From CAVTWS01 sp963732655 (GTDB lineage: Bacteria > Actinomycetota > Acidimicrobiia > Acidimicrobiales > SHLQ01): a stretch of DNA of 64,000 nt. Below, piece after piece: positions 34,897 through 43,214 of the stretch (position 1 is its first letter; the number at the start of each line of letters is the position of its first letter). The notes beneath the pieces were generated by a model. That model worked only from the letters and a program-made list of their open reading frames with translations. It did no database searches and was not told where the DNA came from. The translations under genes were made by a program, and so were the position numbers. Location of the stretch: assembly GCA_963732655.1 (NCBI GenBank), contig CAVTAI010000017.1, forward strand, positions 1,116,001 to 1,180,000, written 5' to 3'.

Positions 34897-36291
34897 GTGC
34901 TCGAGGAATCGACGATCAGACGAACGCTCACCGCGGCGCTGGCCAACGGTGGCGACTTCGCGGAGGTCTTCGTGGAGGACCGGCGGGGTACCTCCGCAGT
35001 GCTCGACGACGGCCGAGTCGAGGAGCTCACCTCGGGCCGCGATCGGGGCGCCGGCATCCGGGTCGTGGTCGGCGAGACGACCGGTTTCGCCCATACCGCC
35101 GATCTCAGCGAAGCGGGCCTGCGCACGGCGGCCGAAGCGGCGTCTGCGGCCGCTCGCGGTGGCGGCGGCGGCGTCCGGGAGGTGGCGCTCGGGTCGGCCG
35201 TCGCGCCGGGCCGAGGCATCGAGATCGTGCTGCAACCCCACACCGTTCCCAAGGCCACGAAGGTCGCGCTCCTCAGCCGCGCCGACGATGCCGCTCGCTC
35301 GACCGGCGGCGCCATCAGCCAGGTCGCCGCCCGATACCGGGACAGTCGCCGGCAGATCCTCGTCGCCAACAGCGACGGCCTGCTCGCCTCCGACGACCAG
35401 GTGCGCGTCATCTTCTCGGTCAGCTGTGTCGCCGTGGGCGACGCCGGCATGCAGACCGGCTACAAGTCGGTCGGCCGAACCATCGGCTTCGAGCTGTTCG
35501 ACGAGGTCGACGTCGAAGGAGTGGCCCGGGACGCGGCCACGCAGGCGTTGACCAAGCTCACCGCCCGCCCGGCGCCCAGCGGCGCCCTTCCTGTGGTCGT
35601 CGGCCCCGGAACTGGTGGCGTGCTGTTCCACGAGGCGTGCGGACATGGCTTGGAGGCCGACCATGTGGCCAAAGGCGTGTCCGTCTACGCCGGCAAAGTC
35701 GGCCAACTCGTGGCCGCCCCCACCGTCACCTTGATCGATGACGGCTCGATGCCGGGCGAGTGGGGCAACGTCGCCATCGACGACGAAGGCCACCTGGCTC
35801 AGCGCAACGTGTTGATCGAGAACGGCGTCCTGACCGACTACATGTGGGACTTCCTCCGCGCCCGCAAGGAAGGTCGGCCGAGTTCGGGCAACGGTCGCCG
35901 TCAGAGCTACCAGCACCTCCCGATGGTGCGGATGACCAATACCTACCTCGCCGCCGGGACCGAGGATCCTGCGGCCATCGTCGCCGGCACCGAGCGGGGC
36001 ATCTACATCGCCAACCTCGGGGGTGGCCAGGTGAACACGACGACCGGCGACTTCGTGTTCGGCATGGTCGAGGCGTACATGATCGACAACGGCCAGCTCG
36101 GCGAACCCATCCGCGAAGGCAACCTCATCGGCAACGGACCCGAGGTGCTCCGCCGTATCGAGGCCATCGGCACCGATTTCGCCATGGGCTCTCCCGGCAC
36201 CTGCGGCAAGGACGGCCAGGGGGTTCCGGTCGGCGACGGCACACCGACCATCCGGGTCGAGCAGTTGACCGTCGGCGGCACTGCGGTCTGA
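34897..36291 (+). CDS. tldD: TldD-type metalloprotease subunit
   Basis: 464 residues from GTG at 34897, with GGAGGA seven bases upstream. The zinc motif HEACGH (HExxxH, about residue 245) marks the catalytic subunit; PSSGNGRRQSYQHLPMVRMTNTYL is another family signature. TldD forms a heterodimer with TldE that degrades unfolded peptides and trims leader peptides of some modified peptides (microcin B17, and others). It heads three consecutive family genes. Confidence 0.95.
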   Translation: MLEESTIRRTLTAALANGGDFAEVFVEDRRGTSAVLDDGRVEELTSGRDRGAGIRVVVGETTGFAHTADLSEAGLRTAAEAASAAARGGGGGVREVALGSAVAPGRGIEIVLQPHTVPKATKVALLSRADDAARSTGGAISQVAARYRDSRRQILVANSDGLLASDDQVRVIFSVSCVAVGDAGMQTGYKSVGRTIGFELFDEVDVEGVARDAATQALTKLTARPAPSGALPVVVGPGTGGVLFHEACGHGLEADHVAKGVSVYAGKVGQLVAAPTVTLIDDGSMPGEWGNVAIDDEGHLAQRNVLIENGVLTDYMWDFLRARKEGRPSSGNGRRQSYQHLPMVRMTNTYLAAGTEDPAAIVAGTERGIYIANLGGGQVNTTTGDFVFGMVEAYMIDNGQLGEPIREGNLIGNGPEVLRRIEAIGTDFAMGSPGTCGKDGQGVPVGDGTPTIRVEQLTVGGTAV

Positions 36292-36298
36292 CGTCGGC

Positions 36299-37642
36299 AT
36301 GAGCGAACTGATCGAAACAGCCCAGCGGATCCTCGGATGGGCACGCGGCGACGAACAGGTCGAGGTCGTCCTCGTCCGCCAGCGCGAGACCGACATCCGC
36401 GCCTATGAGGGCGACATCGAGGCCTTCACCGCGGCGGAAAGCCTCGGCGTCGGCATCCGTGTCGTGCGTGACAGCCGGCAAGGCTTTTCCTACGCCGGCA
36501 CCCTCGACCCCGCGGAGCTCGGCGAGGTGCTGGCCGAGGCGCGTGACAACGCCGAGTTCGCGACCCCTGATGAACACCTGGGCTTGGCCCACCACGATGG
36601 CGTGGCGTTCGCCGACCTCGACCTCTATGACGAATCGCTCGACCGGGTGAGCGCCGCCGACAAGATCGCCATGGCCTTGGAGCTCGAACGAGCCGCACGA
36701 TCGGCCGACCCCCGGATCTGCGGAATCGACAGCGCCGACTACGGCGACGTGGCCTCGGAATCGGTGGTCGCCAACACGCTCGGCATCCTCGCCCACAGCC
36801 GCGAGACCAGTGCGTACGTGTCCGTCGGTTCGGTCGCCGCCGAAGGCGACGACCGTCAGGAAGGCTACGGCTTCAGTGTCGGCCGGTCGCCGGGAGCGCT
36901 CGACCTGAACCGGGCGGTCACCGACGCCACCGACCGTGCCACCCGGCTGCTCGGGGCGACTCCGCCGCGCAGCGGCCGGATCACCGTGGTCTTCGACCCC
37001 TACGTCACCGCCCAGTTCCTCTCCATCGTCGGCGAGACCTTGAACGGCGACGCCGTGATGAAGGGACGGTCGTTGTTCGCCGATCGCCTCGGCGACCTCG
37101 TCGCCTCGCCGCTCGTGACGGTCGTCGACGACCCCACCGACCGGCGGGCGTTCACCGCGTCGACCGCCGACGGCGAGGGTCTGGCCACCCGGCGCGTCTC
37201 GCTGATCTCGGCCGGTCGGCTCGACGGTTTCGTGCACGACACCTATTCGGCCCGTCGTCTCGGCGCCACATCGACGGGTTCGGCCGTGCGAGGTGGGTTC
37301 CGGACCACGCCCTCGGCCGGAATCCAAGCGCTCACCCTGGTCCCGGGCTCCCGGTCACAGGTCGAGTTGATGGCGTCCATCGACGACGGCCTCCTCGTGC
37401 AGGAGGTCTCCGGTCTGCACTCGGGGGTGAACCCAATTTCGGGTGACTTCTCGACCGGCGTGGCCGGTCTGCGGATCCGGTCGGGACAGCTCGCCGAACC
37501 GATCCGGGAGGCGACCATCGCCTCCACGATCCAGCGCATGCTGCTCGACGTGGTCGAGGTCGGCGGGGACATCGAGTGGTTGCCCATGGCGGCCGCGGGC
37601 GTCTCGTTGGTCATCGCCGATGTCACGCTGTCGGGTCGCTGA
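36299..37642 (+). CDS. tldE: TldE/PmbA-type subunit (first copy)
   Basis: 447 residues, seven bases after tldD. It has the fold of the family (DIRAYEGDIEAFTAAESLGVG, RRLGATSTGSA, LHSGVNPISGDFSTGVAGL) but no HExxxH, as expected for the non-catalytic partner. The C-terminus ends IEWLPMAAAGVSLVIADVTLSG. It should form the gated protease chamber with TldD. Confidence 0.93.
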   Translation: MSELIETAQRILGWARGDEQVEVVLVRQRETDIRAYEGDIEAFTAAESLGVGIRVVRDSRQGFSYAGTLDPAELGEVLAEARDNAEFATPDEHLGLAHHDGVAFADLDLYDESLDRVSAADKIAMALELERAARSADPRICGIDSADYGDVASESVVANTLGILAHSRETSAYVSVGSVAAEGDDRQEGYGFSVGRSPGALDLNRAVTDATDRATRLLGATPPRSGRITVVFDPYVTAQFLSIVGETLNGDAVMKGRSLFADRLGDLVASPLVTVVDDPTDRRAFTASTADGEGLATRRVSLISAGRLDGFVHDTYSARRLGATSTGSAVRGGFRTTPSAGIQALTLVPGSRSQVELMASIDDGLLVQEVSGLHSGVNPISGDFSTGVAGLRIRSGQLAEPIREATIASTIQRMLLDVVEVGGDIEWLPMAAAGVSLVIADVTLSGR

Positions 37643-37682
37643 GGCGCCCCGTTCGATGAACTCGGGGTCGGATCACGCCCGT

Positions 37683-39020
37683 ATGGATCTGCTCGATCTC
37701 GGGCAGGCCATTGTCGAGCGGGCGCGTCCCAGCGAGCAGGTCGAGGCGTTCGTGGCCCGGAGCCGGAGCACGTCGGTGCGCGTTCATGGCGGAGCGGTCG
37801 AGTCGTTCACCCGAGCGGAGTCGTTCGGGGTCGGCGTGCGGGTCATCGCGGACCGGCGTCAAGGGTTCGCCCACTGCGGGAGCTTCGAGCCCTCGGCGGT
37901 CCACGAAGCGGTCGAGGAGGCGCGGGAGAACGCCCGGTTCGCGGAACCCGACGAGTGGGGTGCCCTGCCCGAACCTGACGGCGTCCCGTACCCGGACATC
38001 GATGGGTGGTCCGAGGCACCAGGACGGTTCGGTGAGGCGGCGAAGGTCGACCTGGCGTTGGCTCTGGAGCGTGACGCGCTGGCCCTCGATCCCCGGGTCA
38101 CCGCCTCGAAAGCGGCGAGCTACGGCGACTCGATGGGCGAGGTGGCGATCGTCAGTTCCACCGGTATCCGTTGCCTCGAACGGGGCGCCTCGTGCAGCGC
38201 CTCGGTGGTCGTGGTGGGGCGGGACGACACCGGTGCCACGACCGGCTGGGGGGTCGACGCCACCCGCGATCCGTCGTCGCTCGACACGCGGCGGGTGGCG
38301 GCGGACGCCGTTCACCGGGCGGTCCGGATGCTCGGTGCCGGCCAACCCTCATCCCGCCGGATCACGATCGTGTTGGAACCGCGGCTGGCTGCGTCGCTGC
38401 TCGGTATCGTCGCCGGGATGCTGTCGGCCGAACGGGTGGCCAAGGGTCGGACCCCGTTCGCGGGTCGTCGCGGCGAACAGATCGCCAGCCCGCTCCTCAC
38501 GCTCACCGAGGACCCGACCGACACCCGCTCGCTGGGCGCCGACGTGTGCGACGGCGAGGGCCTGGCCTCCCGAGCCACCGTGTTGATCGCGGATGGCGTG
38601 CTGAAGCAGTTCGTCACCGACACCAGCACGTCTCGCCGCCTCGGACTCCCACCGACCGCGTCCGCCCTGCGCGGGTCCGCCAGCACGCCCCACCCCGGTG
38701 CTCGCCTCCTCGTGGCCGCCCCCGGCGCCGTCGACCGGTCGGACCTGCTGGCTCGCGTCGACGACGGTCTCTTCGTGACCGCGCTGTCCGGCCTGCACTC
38801 CGGCGTCAACGCCATCAGCGGCGACTTCTCCGTCGGGGTCGAGGGTCTCGTGATCCGGCACGGCGAGCTCGCCGAACCGGTGCGTGAGGCGACTCTGGCC
38901 AGCACCGTTCCGAAGATGCTGCTCGGCCTCGGGATCGTCGGTGCCGATCTCGAGTGGATTCCCGGCGGTTCCGGCATGGTGTCGCTCGCCGTCGACGACA
39001 TCGCCCTCAGTGGAACATGA
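37683..39020 (+). CDS. TldE/PmbA-type subunit (second copy)
   Basis: 445 residues, collinear with the preceding gene over its whole length (SVRVHGGAVESFTRAESFGVG, SRRLGLPPTASA, LHSGVNAISGDFSVGVEGL), and likewise lacking HExxxH. I start at ATG 37683 (MDLLDLGQAIVERAR) because it aligns with the start of the first copy; ATG at 37656 would add nine residues. A tandem duplicate of the non-catalytic partner is unusual: it might offer a second specificity subunit for one TldD. Confidence 0.9.
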   Translation: MDLLDLGQAIVERARPSEQVEAFVARSRSTSVRVHGGAVESFTRAESFGVGVRVIADRRQGFAHCGSFEPSAVHEAVEEARENARFAEPDEWGALPEPDGVPYPDIDGWSEAPGRFGEAAKVDLALALERDALALDPRVTASKAASYGDSMGEVAIVSSTGIRCLERGASCSASVVVVGRDDTGATTGWGVDATRDPSSLDTRRVAADAVHRAVRMLGAGQPSSRRITIVLEPRLAASLLGIVAGMLSAERVAKGRTPFAGRRGEQIASPLLTLTEDPTDTRSLGADVCDGEGLASRATVLIADGVLKQFVTDTSTSRRLGLPPTASALRGSASTPHPGARLLVAAPGAVDRSDLLARVDDGLFVTALSGLHSGVNAISGDFSVGVEGLVIRHGELAEPVREATLASTVPKMLLGLGIVGADLEWIPGGSGMVSLAVDDIALSGT

Positions 39021-39056
39021 GATCGGCCGCGGTTGGGCTCGGCAGCCCCCTGATGC

Positions 39057-39671
39057 CTATTTGGTGACGAGGGTGATGGTGCCGGCGACCAGGGCCGCGA
39101 CGGCCGGTTCGACGGAGGCGGTGGGGACGGCGACGGTGACGGCGTGTTCGCCGACGGCGATGACGACGCCGCCAGTGAGGGTCGATGCCGTACCGTCGCC
39201 GCCCAGCAGCGGATCGGCCCAGGCCACGAGATCGACCGGGTCGCCCGGGGTGAGCTCGGGCGTGGCGCCGGAGATGGGCACCGCCAGCCCTCGTGAACCG
39301 GCCGGAGCCAGGCCCCCGATGCCGATGTCGCCTTCGAGCAGGATCTCTCCTGCGACCAGGGGCCGGCCGGCGATCACGCCGGGCGGGAGCTCGCCCAGGG
39401 CCGTGGCCGGCACGACCACCAGGGGGATCTCGGTCCGAGCGACCTGAGCGGTGTCGACCTCCGCGCCGGCTGGGATGCCGGTGCGGGCGACGATCACCGT
39501 GGTGGTCTCACCCCACCGTAGGCGGGCCTGCTCGGCGGCGCGTTGGGTGTCGTGGACGTAGGCCGATGTGGTGACGGCGAGGACGCCGACCCCGAGCCAG
39601 CGCACGAAGCGGTGCCGGCGGGCAAACCGGCGGGCGCGGCTGCGGATCAACAGGATCGACCAACGTGACAT
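39057..39671 (-). CDS. SAF-domain protein, CpaB/RcpC-like
   Basis: 204 residues with GGGGAG six bases before ATG 39671. A basic N-terminus and one membrane helix (FVRWLGVGVLAVTTSAYV) precede a SAF domain (TVIVARTGIPAGAEVD, EIPLVVVPATAL, RPLVAGEILLEGDIG) and a C-terminal part with PGDPVDLVAWAD. Related to the Flp pilus assembly protein CpaB/RcpC, but no pilus gene is nearby; a generic periplasmic SAF protein is possible. Confidence 0.85.
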   Translation of the reverse strand: MSRWSILLIRSRARRFARRHRFVRWLGVGVLAVTTSAYVHDTQRAAEQARLRWGETTTVIVARTGIPAGAEVDTAQVARTEIPLVVVPATALGELPPGVIAGRPLVAGEILLEGDIGIGGLAPAGSRGLAVPISGATPELTPGDPVDLVAWADPLLGGDGTASTLTGGVVIAVGEHAVTVAVPTASVEPAVAALVAGTITLVTK

Positions 39672-39785
39672 GACCGACTCCCCGGGGTGGGGTGAGGACG
39701 CAGGGCTGTCCGTCGACAGCGAAACCGGCCCGGCATCGATGTCCCGGTGCGGGTGCACCGCGGGGACATGCCGGAGCGAAGAGCG

Positions 39786-40214
39786 TCAGCTCGAGGAGCT
39801 GCCGGAGCTCGAGGAGCTGCCGGAGCTCGAGGAGCTGCCGGAGCTCGAGGGGCTGCCGGAGCTCGAGGGGCTGCCGGAGCTCGAGGGGCTGCCGGAGCTC
39901 GATGTCGTCGCCGGCGAAACGCTGCTCGAATCGCTCGAGCTGGATGACGACGACGAGTCGGAGCTGCTCGAGGATGACGTGGAGGCCGATGTCGAGTCCG
40001 CCTTCCGAGACCCGTGGTCGTTCTTGTAGAAGCCGTCTCCTTTGAACGTGATGCCCGGCGCCGAGAAGATCTTTCGGACTTCGCCCTGGCCGGCCTTGAT
40101 GCAGCCGGCGGGACCGCCCGTAACCGGGCAGACAGTCAAGGGGTCGTCGCGAAACGACTGCACCATGTCGAAACGTTCCCCGCAGGTGCTGCAGCGGTAG
40201 TCGTAGGTGGGCAT
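39786..40214 (-). CDS. FmdB-family zinc ribbon protein with Ser/Gly repeat tail
   Basis: 142 residues from ATG at 40214, with GGAGGA upstream. The zinc ribbon (1-45) opens MPTYDYRCSTCGERFD and closes CPVTGGPAGC, the FmdB putative regulatory protein type. Residues 80-142 are almost only Ser, Gly, Pro and Asp, encoded by an 18-base tandem repeat. FmdB proteins are small and of unsettled function. The tail is probably a disordered, variable-length spacer. Confidence 0.9.
   Translation of the reverse strand: MPTYDYRCSTCGERFDMVQSFRDDPLTVCPVTGGPAGCIKAGQGEVRKIFSAPGITFKGDGFYKNDHGSRKADSTSASTSSSSSSDSSSSSSSSDSSSVSPATTSSSGSPSSSGSPSSSGSPSSSGSSSSSGSSSSSGSSSS
39790..39897. repeat. 18-base tandem repeat, six copies
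   Basis: CTCGAGGAGCTGCCGGAG three times followed by CTCGAGGGGCTGCCGGAG three times on the + strand. On the coding strand each unit gives six residues of Ser-rich tail (SSSGSS and SSSGSP types). Copies with GGG occupy the N-proximal half, suggesting two rounds of expansion. Confidence 0.95.
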
Positions 40215-40296
40215 CGATCCTCCATCGGCGTTCTGCCACGACAGCGGGGCAGCATACCGGCGGGCACCGGTTGCCCAACCGGGCCGCACGACCCCC

Positions 40297-40302
40297 TACC
40301 AT
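40297..40302 (+). promoter_or_regulatory. -10 hexamer TACCAT for plsY
   Basis: TACCAT is six bases before the GTG at 40309 and decides this start over an in-frame ATG at 40207. Confidence 0.6.
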
Positions 40303-40308
40303 CGCCGG

Positions 40309-40881
40309 GTGATCGCGGTGGCCCTCGTCGTGCTGGCGTACGTGCTCGGCATGTTCCCGACCGCCGCCCTGATCGGACGGCGGGGTGGGGTGGATCCGGC
40401 CCGGCAAGGGTCGGGCAACCCCGGCGCATCGAACATGTTCCGTCTGGCTGGGGCGAGAGCGGGGGCGGAGGTGCTCGCGGGAGATGTGGTGAAGGGTGTG
40501 GTGGCGACCGCGTTGGGACTCATCGTCGACGGTCGGCCGCTCGCGGCCGCGTGCTGGGTCGCTGTCACGGTCGGGCACGTCTTCCCGATCCTGCGTCGCT
40601 TCCGCGGCGGAAAGGGCGTGGCGACCGGTGGCGGCGGGAGCCTGGTGCTGTTCCCGATCGTCGGCCTGGCCATGGTCGCGATCTTCATCGTCACCGTGGC
40701 GGCCACCCGGATGGCCTCCATCGGATCGCTGACGATCTCGGTCGGACTGGTGATGGGCGTGGCGCTGTCCGGTCGACCCGGTTGGGAAGTGGGAGTGTCG
40801 GCGGTGGTCGCGGCGTTGGTCTTGGCTCGCCATCACGGCAACATCCGGCGCATCCTGCGCGGCCGTGAGCGGGTGGTGTGA
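40309..40881 (+). CDS. plsY: Glycerol-3-phosphate acyltransferase PlsY family
   Basis: 190 residues, about five membrane helices. Signature loops: GSGNPGASNMFR (motif 1, cytoplasmic), GHVFPILRRFRGGKGVATGGG (motif 2) and a C-terminal HHGNIRRILRGRE (motif 3). PlsY transfers acyl groups from acyl phosphate to glycerol 3-phosphate, the first step of phospholipid synthesis. In many actinobacteria PlsY is a second acyltransferase beside PlsB-type enzymes. Confidence 0.92.
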   Translation: MIAVALVVLAYVLGMFPTAALIGRRGGVDPARQGSGNPGASNMFRLAGARAGAEVLAGDVVKGVVATALGLIVDGRPLAAACWVAVTVGHVFPILRRFRGGKGVATGGGGSLVLFPIVGLAMVAIFIVTVAATRMASIGSLTISVGLVMGVALSGRPGWEVGVSAVVAALVLARHHGNIRRILRGRERVV

Positions 40882-40932
40882 TGGTCGCTCGGCGACGCAC
40901 CTATCGTGACCTTGGCCCGAGGGAGGTGAGCG

Positions 40933-42162
40933 GTGGTCCCGTTCGATGAAGCTCGCACGTTCGTGCTGGATCGATGCTCGGTCTTGCCGGCCTCGCGCCA
41001 GCGAGCCGACCGATCCGTCGGCCTGATCCTGGCCGAGCGGGTGATGGCGGCCGAACAGATCCCCCCGTTCGACAACACCGCCGTCGATGGGTTCGCGGTC
41101 GTCGCCGCCGATACGGCGTCGGCCCCAGTCGAGCTCCAGGTCGTCGGCACGTTGGCCACGGGCGCGCCGCCCAACCTCCGGGTGGCACCGGGCCAGACGG
41201 TTCGCATCATGACGGGAGCACCCATGCCCCCGGGGGCAGACGCCGTCGTCATGGTCGAACGCACCGAGTTGTCGTCCGACGGCAGCACGGTTCGCATCGA
41301 TGAAGGCGTGACCGCCGGTGATGCCGTCCGGCGCGCCGGCGACGACCTCCGGATCGGCCAGGTGGTGTTCGAGCCGGGTGAGGTCATCACGCCCGGCCAC
41401 GTGGGCGTGTTGGCCAGCTTGGGCATCTACGAGGTGCTCGTCCATCCCCGTCCGCGGGTCGGGGTCATCTCGACCGGCGACGAGCTGGTCGACGGCCCCG
41501 GTGAGCTGGGCCCGGGTCAGATCCGTGACTCCAACCGCTACACGCTCCTGGCCCTGGTGGAGCAGGTCGGCGCGGTTGGTGTGGATCTCGGCTTGATCGC
41601 CGACGACGAGCAGGCGATCGAGGAGGCCCTTCTGGGCGCCGCAGCGTCTTGCGACGCCATCGTGTCGAGTGGCGGCGTCTCCATGGGGGCCTTCGACTTC
41701 GTCAAAGTCGTGCTCGACCGGGTCGCGGACATGCGCTGGATGCAGGTGGCCATCAAGCCGGCCAAACCGCTGGCCTTCGGGACGATCAGCGCCGCCAGAC
41801 GGGGCGAGTCTGCCGTGGTCCCGGTGTTCGGTCTGCCCGGCAACCCGGTGTCGTCGATGGTGTCGTTCGAACTGTTCTGCCGGCCGGGTCTGCGGAAGCT
41901 GATGGGCCACGAAACGCCCATCGAACCGCCTCTCGCCGGCGTCGCGGCCGAATCACTCCGCCGACGGCCGGACGGCAAGACCCACTTCGTGCGGGTGATG
42001 GCCGAGACCGGGGCAAACGGGCGGGTACACGTGCGCTCGGCCGGCGGTCAAGGGTCGCACCAGCTGTGGGCCATGGCGAATGCCCAGGGACTTGCGGTGC
42101 TCCCCGATGGTCCGGGGGTCGAGGTCGGCGAGGATGTCGGGGTACTCCTCTTCGACCGCTGA
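40933..42162 (+). CDS. moeA: Molybdopterin molybdenumtransferase MoeA
   Basis: 409 residues from GTG at 40933 with GAGGGAGG upstream; a TATCGT hexamer lies about 25 bases before the start. MoeA inserts molybdenum into adenylylated molybdopterin. Motifs: NTAVDGFAV, GAPMPPGADAVVMVE, STGDELVDG, SSGGVSMGAFDF and GLPGNPVSSMVSFELF. It complements moaA/moaC at 46.4-48 kb and feeds the molybdoenzyme at 57-58.7 kb. Confidence 0.96.
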   Translation: MVPFDEARTFVLDRCSVLPASRQRADRSVGLILAERVMAAEQIPPFDNTAVDGFAVVAADTASAPVELQVVGTLATGAPPNLRVAPGQTVRIMTGAPMPPGADAVVMVERTELSSDGSTVRIDEGVTAGDAVRRAGDDLRIGQVVFEPGEVITPGHVGVLASLGIYEVLVHPRPRVGVISTGDELVDGPGELGPGQIRDSNRYTLLALVEQVGAVGVDLGLIADDEQAIEEALLGAAASCDAIVSSGGVSMGAFDFVKVVLDRVADMRWMQVAIKPAKPLAFGTISAARRGESAVVPVFGLPGNPVSSMVSFELFCRPGLRKLMGHETPIEPPLAGVAAESLRRRPDGKTHFVRVMAETGANGRVHVRSAGGQGSHQLWAMANAQGLAVLPDGPGVEVGEDVGVLLFDR

Positions 42163-42169
42163 GCTCACT

Positions 42170-42204
42170 CACCCTGGTGCCCTCGGGGCTCGGGCCTCAG
42201 GGTG
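42170..42204. terminator. Inverted repeat between convergent moeA and MmcQ genes
   Basis: CACCCTG (42170-42176) and CAGGGTG (42198-42204) flank a 21-base GC-rich loop exactly between the two stops. A bidirectional terminator is plausible although no T run follows. Confidence 0.4.
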
Positions 42205-42553
42205 GGGGCAGCCGCGGATCGACGTAACCCTCGGAGACCGAGCGGGGGACGACCATCCGCCAGGCATCGACCACGAGCTCGTGGAGCTCGTCGATGTCGA
42301 GGGCCGACATGCGGGCGCCGACCCAGTTGTACCGGAGGTCAGACGGTCGGGGAAGGCGGAACGTCGCCGGATCCGAGGCGACGAGCGCGTCACGCTCCTC
42401 CTTCGGGAAGGCGAACTCGATGATCGATCCGTCCCGGGAGAAGGCGACGAACACGATGCGCCCGACCCGGAATTTCACATGGTGCCGGACCGTCGCCTCG
42501 TAGGCCCGAGGGAGCGGCGCCATGATGGCGCGAGCGTCGTCGATCGTGACCAT
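42197..42553 (-). CDS. MmcQ/YjbR family protein
   Basis: 118 residues. The family pattern includes HHVKFRVGRIVFVAFSRDGS, EFAFPKEERDALVAS and DLRYNWVGARMSALDIDEL. MmcQ/YjbR proteins have a double-wing fold suspected to bind DNA; no role is established. Confidence 0.87.
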   Translation of the reverse strand: MVTIDDARAIMAPLPRAYEATVRHHVKFRVGRIVFVAFSRDGSIIEFAFPKEERDALVASDPATFRLPRPSDLRYNWVGARMSALDIDELHELVVDAWRMVVPRSVSEGYVDPRLPPP

Positions 42554-42643
42554 GGTCCAGTCTGCCGCACAGCCTGACTTCCTCTCACCCCCTGCCGCCT
42601 GTCAGATTGGGGGTTCCGCCGAGCCATCGCGAGGGAGCCCAAC

Positions 42644-43171
42644 GTGCCGACGGATCACCCCGAACCGGGTCCATTCACGCCCAACACGGATGAGCTGATC
42701 CGCCACAACGAGGCCTACGTGGCCTCCTTCGCCGACCGTGACCTGCACCTGTGGCCCCGCCGGAAGCTCGCCGTGGTGGCGTGCATGGACAGCCGAATGG
42801 ACATCTTCCAGATGCTGGGGCTGGCGCATGGCGACGCCCACATCATCCGCAACGCAGGCGGGGTGGTGACCGACGATGTGATCCGCAGCCTCGTGCTGTC
42901 CCAACGCCTGCTCGGCACCCGCGAGATCATCCTGATCCACCACACCGACTGCGGGTTGCAGCGGGTGGTGGAGAGCGACCTCAAGGACCAGATCGAGGCC
43001 GAGACCGGCGTGCGCCCGCACTGGTCGATCGAGAGCTTCACCGATCCCGCCGACAACGTGCGCCAGTCGATGCGGCGGCTGCTGGTCAGCCCCTTCGTGG
43101 CCGAGAAGGAACACATCCGCGGGTTCGTGTACCACGTGACCGATGGCCGCCTCGTCGAGGCGGTGGTGTGA
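42644..43171 (+). CDS. Beta-carbonic anhydrase
   Basis: 175 residues from GTG at 42644, with AGGGAG six bases upstream. Beta-class enzymes interconvert carbon dioxide and bicarbonate. Zinc ligands: Cys47 and Asp49 in ACMDSRMD, His100 and Cys103 in IHHTDCG. The Asp-Arg pair (D49, R51) is intact. The protein is of the short, Rv1284-like type. The last codons are duplicated in a 28-base tandem repeat with the stop. Confidence 0.95.
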   Translation: MPTDHPEPGPFTPNTDELIRHNEAYVASFADRDLHLWPRRKLAVVACMDSRMDIFQMLGLAHGDAHIIRNAGGVVTDDVIRSLVLSQRLLGTREIILIHHTDCGLQRVVESDLKDQIEAETGVRPHWSIESFTDPADNVRQSMRRLLVSPFVAEKEHIRGFVYHVTDGRLVEAVV

Positions 43172-43200
43172 GGGCCGCCTCGTCGAGGCGGTGGTGTGAG
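43145..43200. repeat. 28-base perfect tandem duplication over a stop codon
   Basis: GGCCGCCTCGTCGAGGCGGT + GGTGTGAG occurs at 43145-43172 and 43173-43200 without mismatch. Each copy holds the palindrome CCGCCTCG-T-CGAGGCGG. The first copy encodes the C-terminal residues and stop of the carbonic anhydrase; the second lies in the gap to the convergent membrane gene. Confidence 0.95.
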
Positions 43201-43214
43201 GGCCCGGATCGTCG

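Noticed and set aside
39057..39671. A Flp pilus locus (CpaB homologue)
   Set aside because: No other tad/cpa gene is in the neighbourhood; a SAF domain alone is not enough.
42644..43171. A carboxysome or CO2-concentrating locus
   Set aside because: Only a solo beta-carbonic anhydrase; no RuBisCO, shell proteins or bicarbonate transporters nearby.
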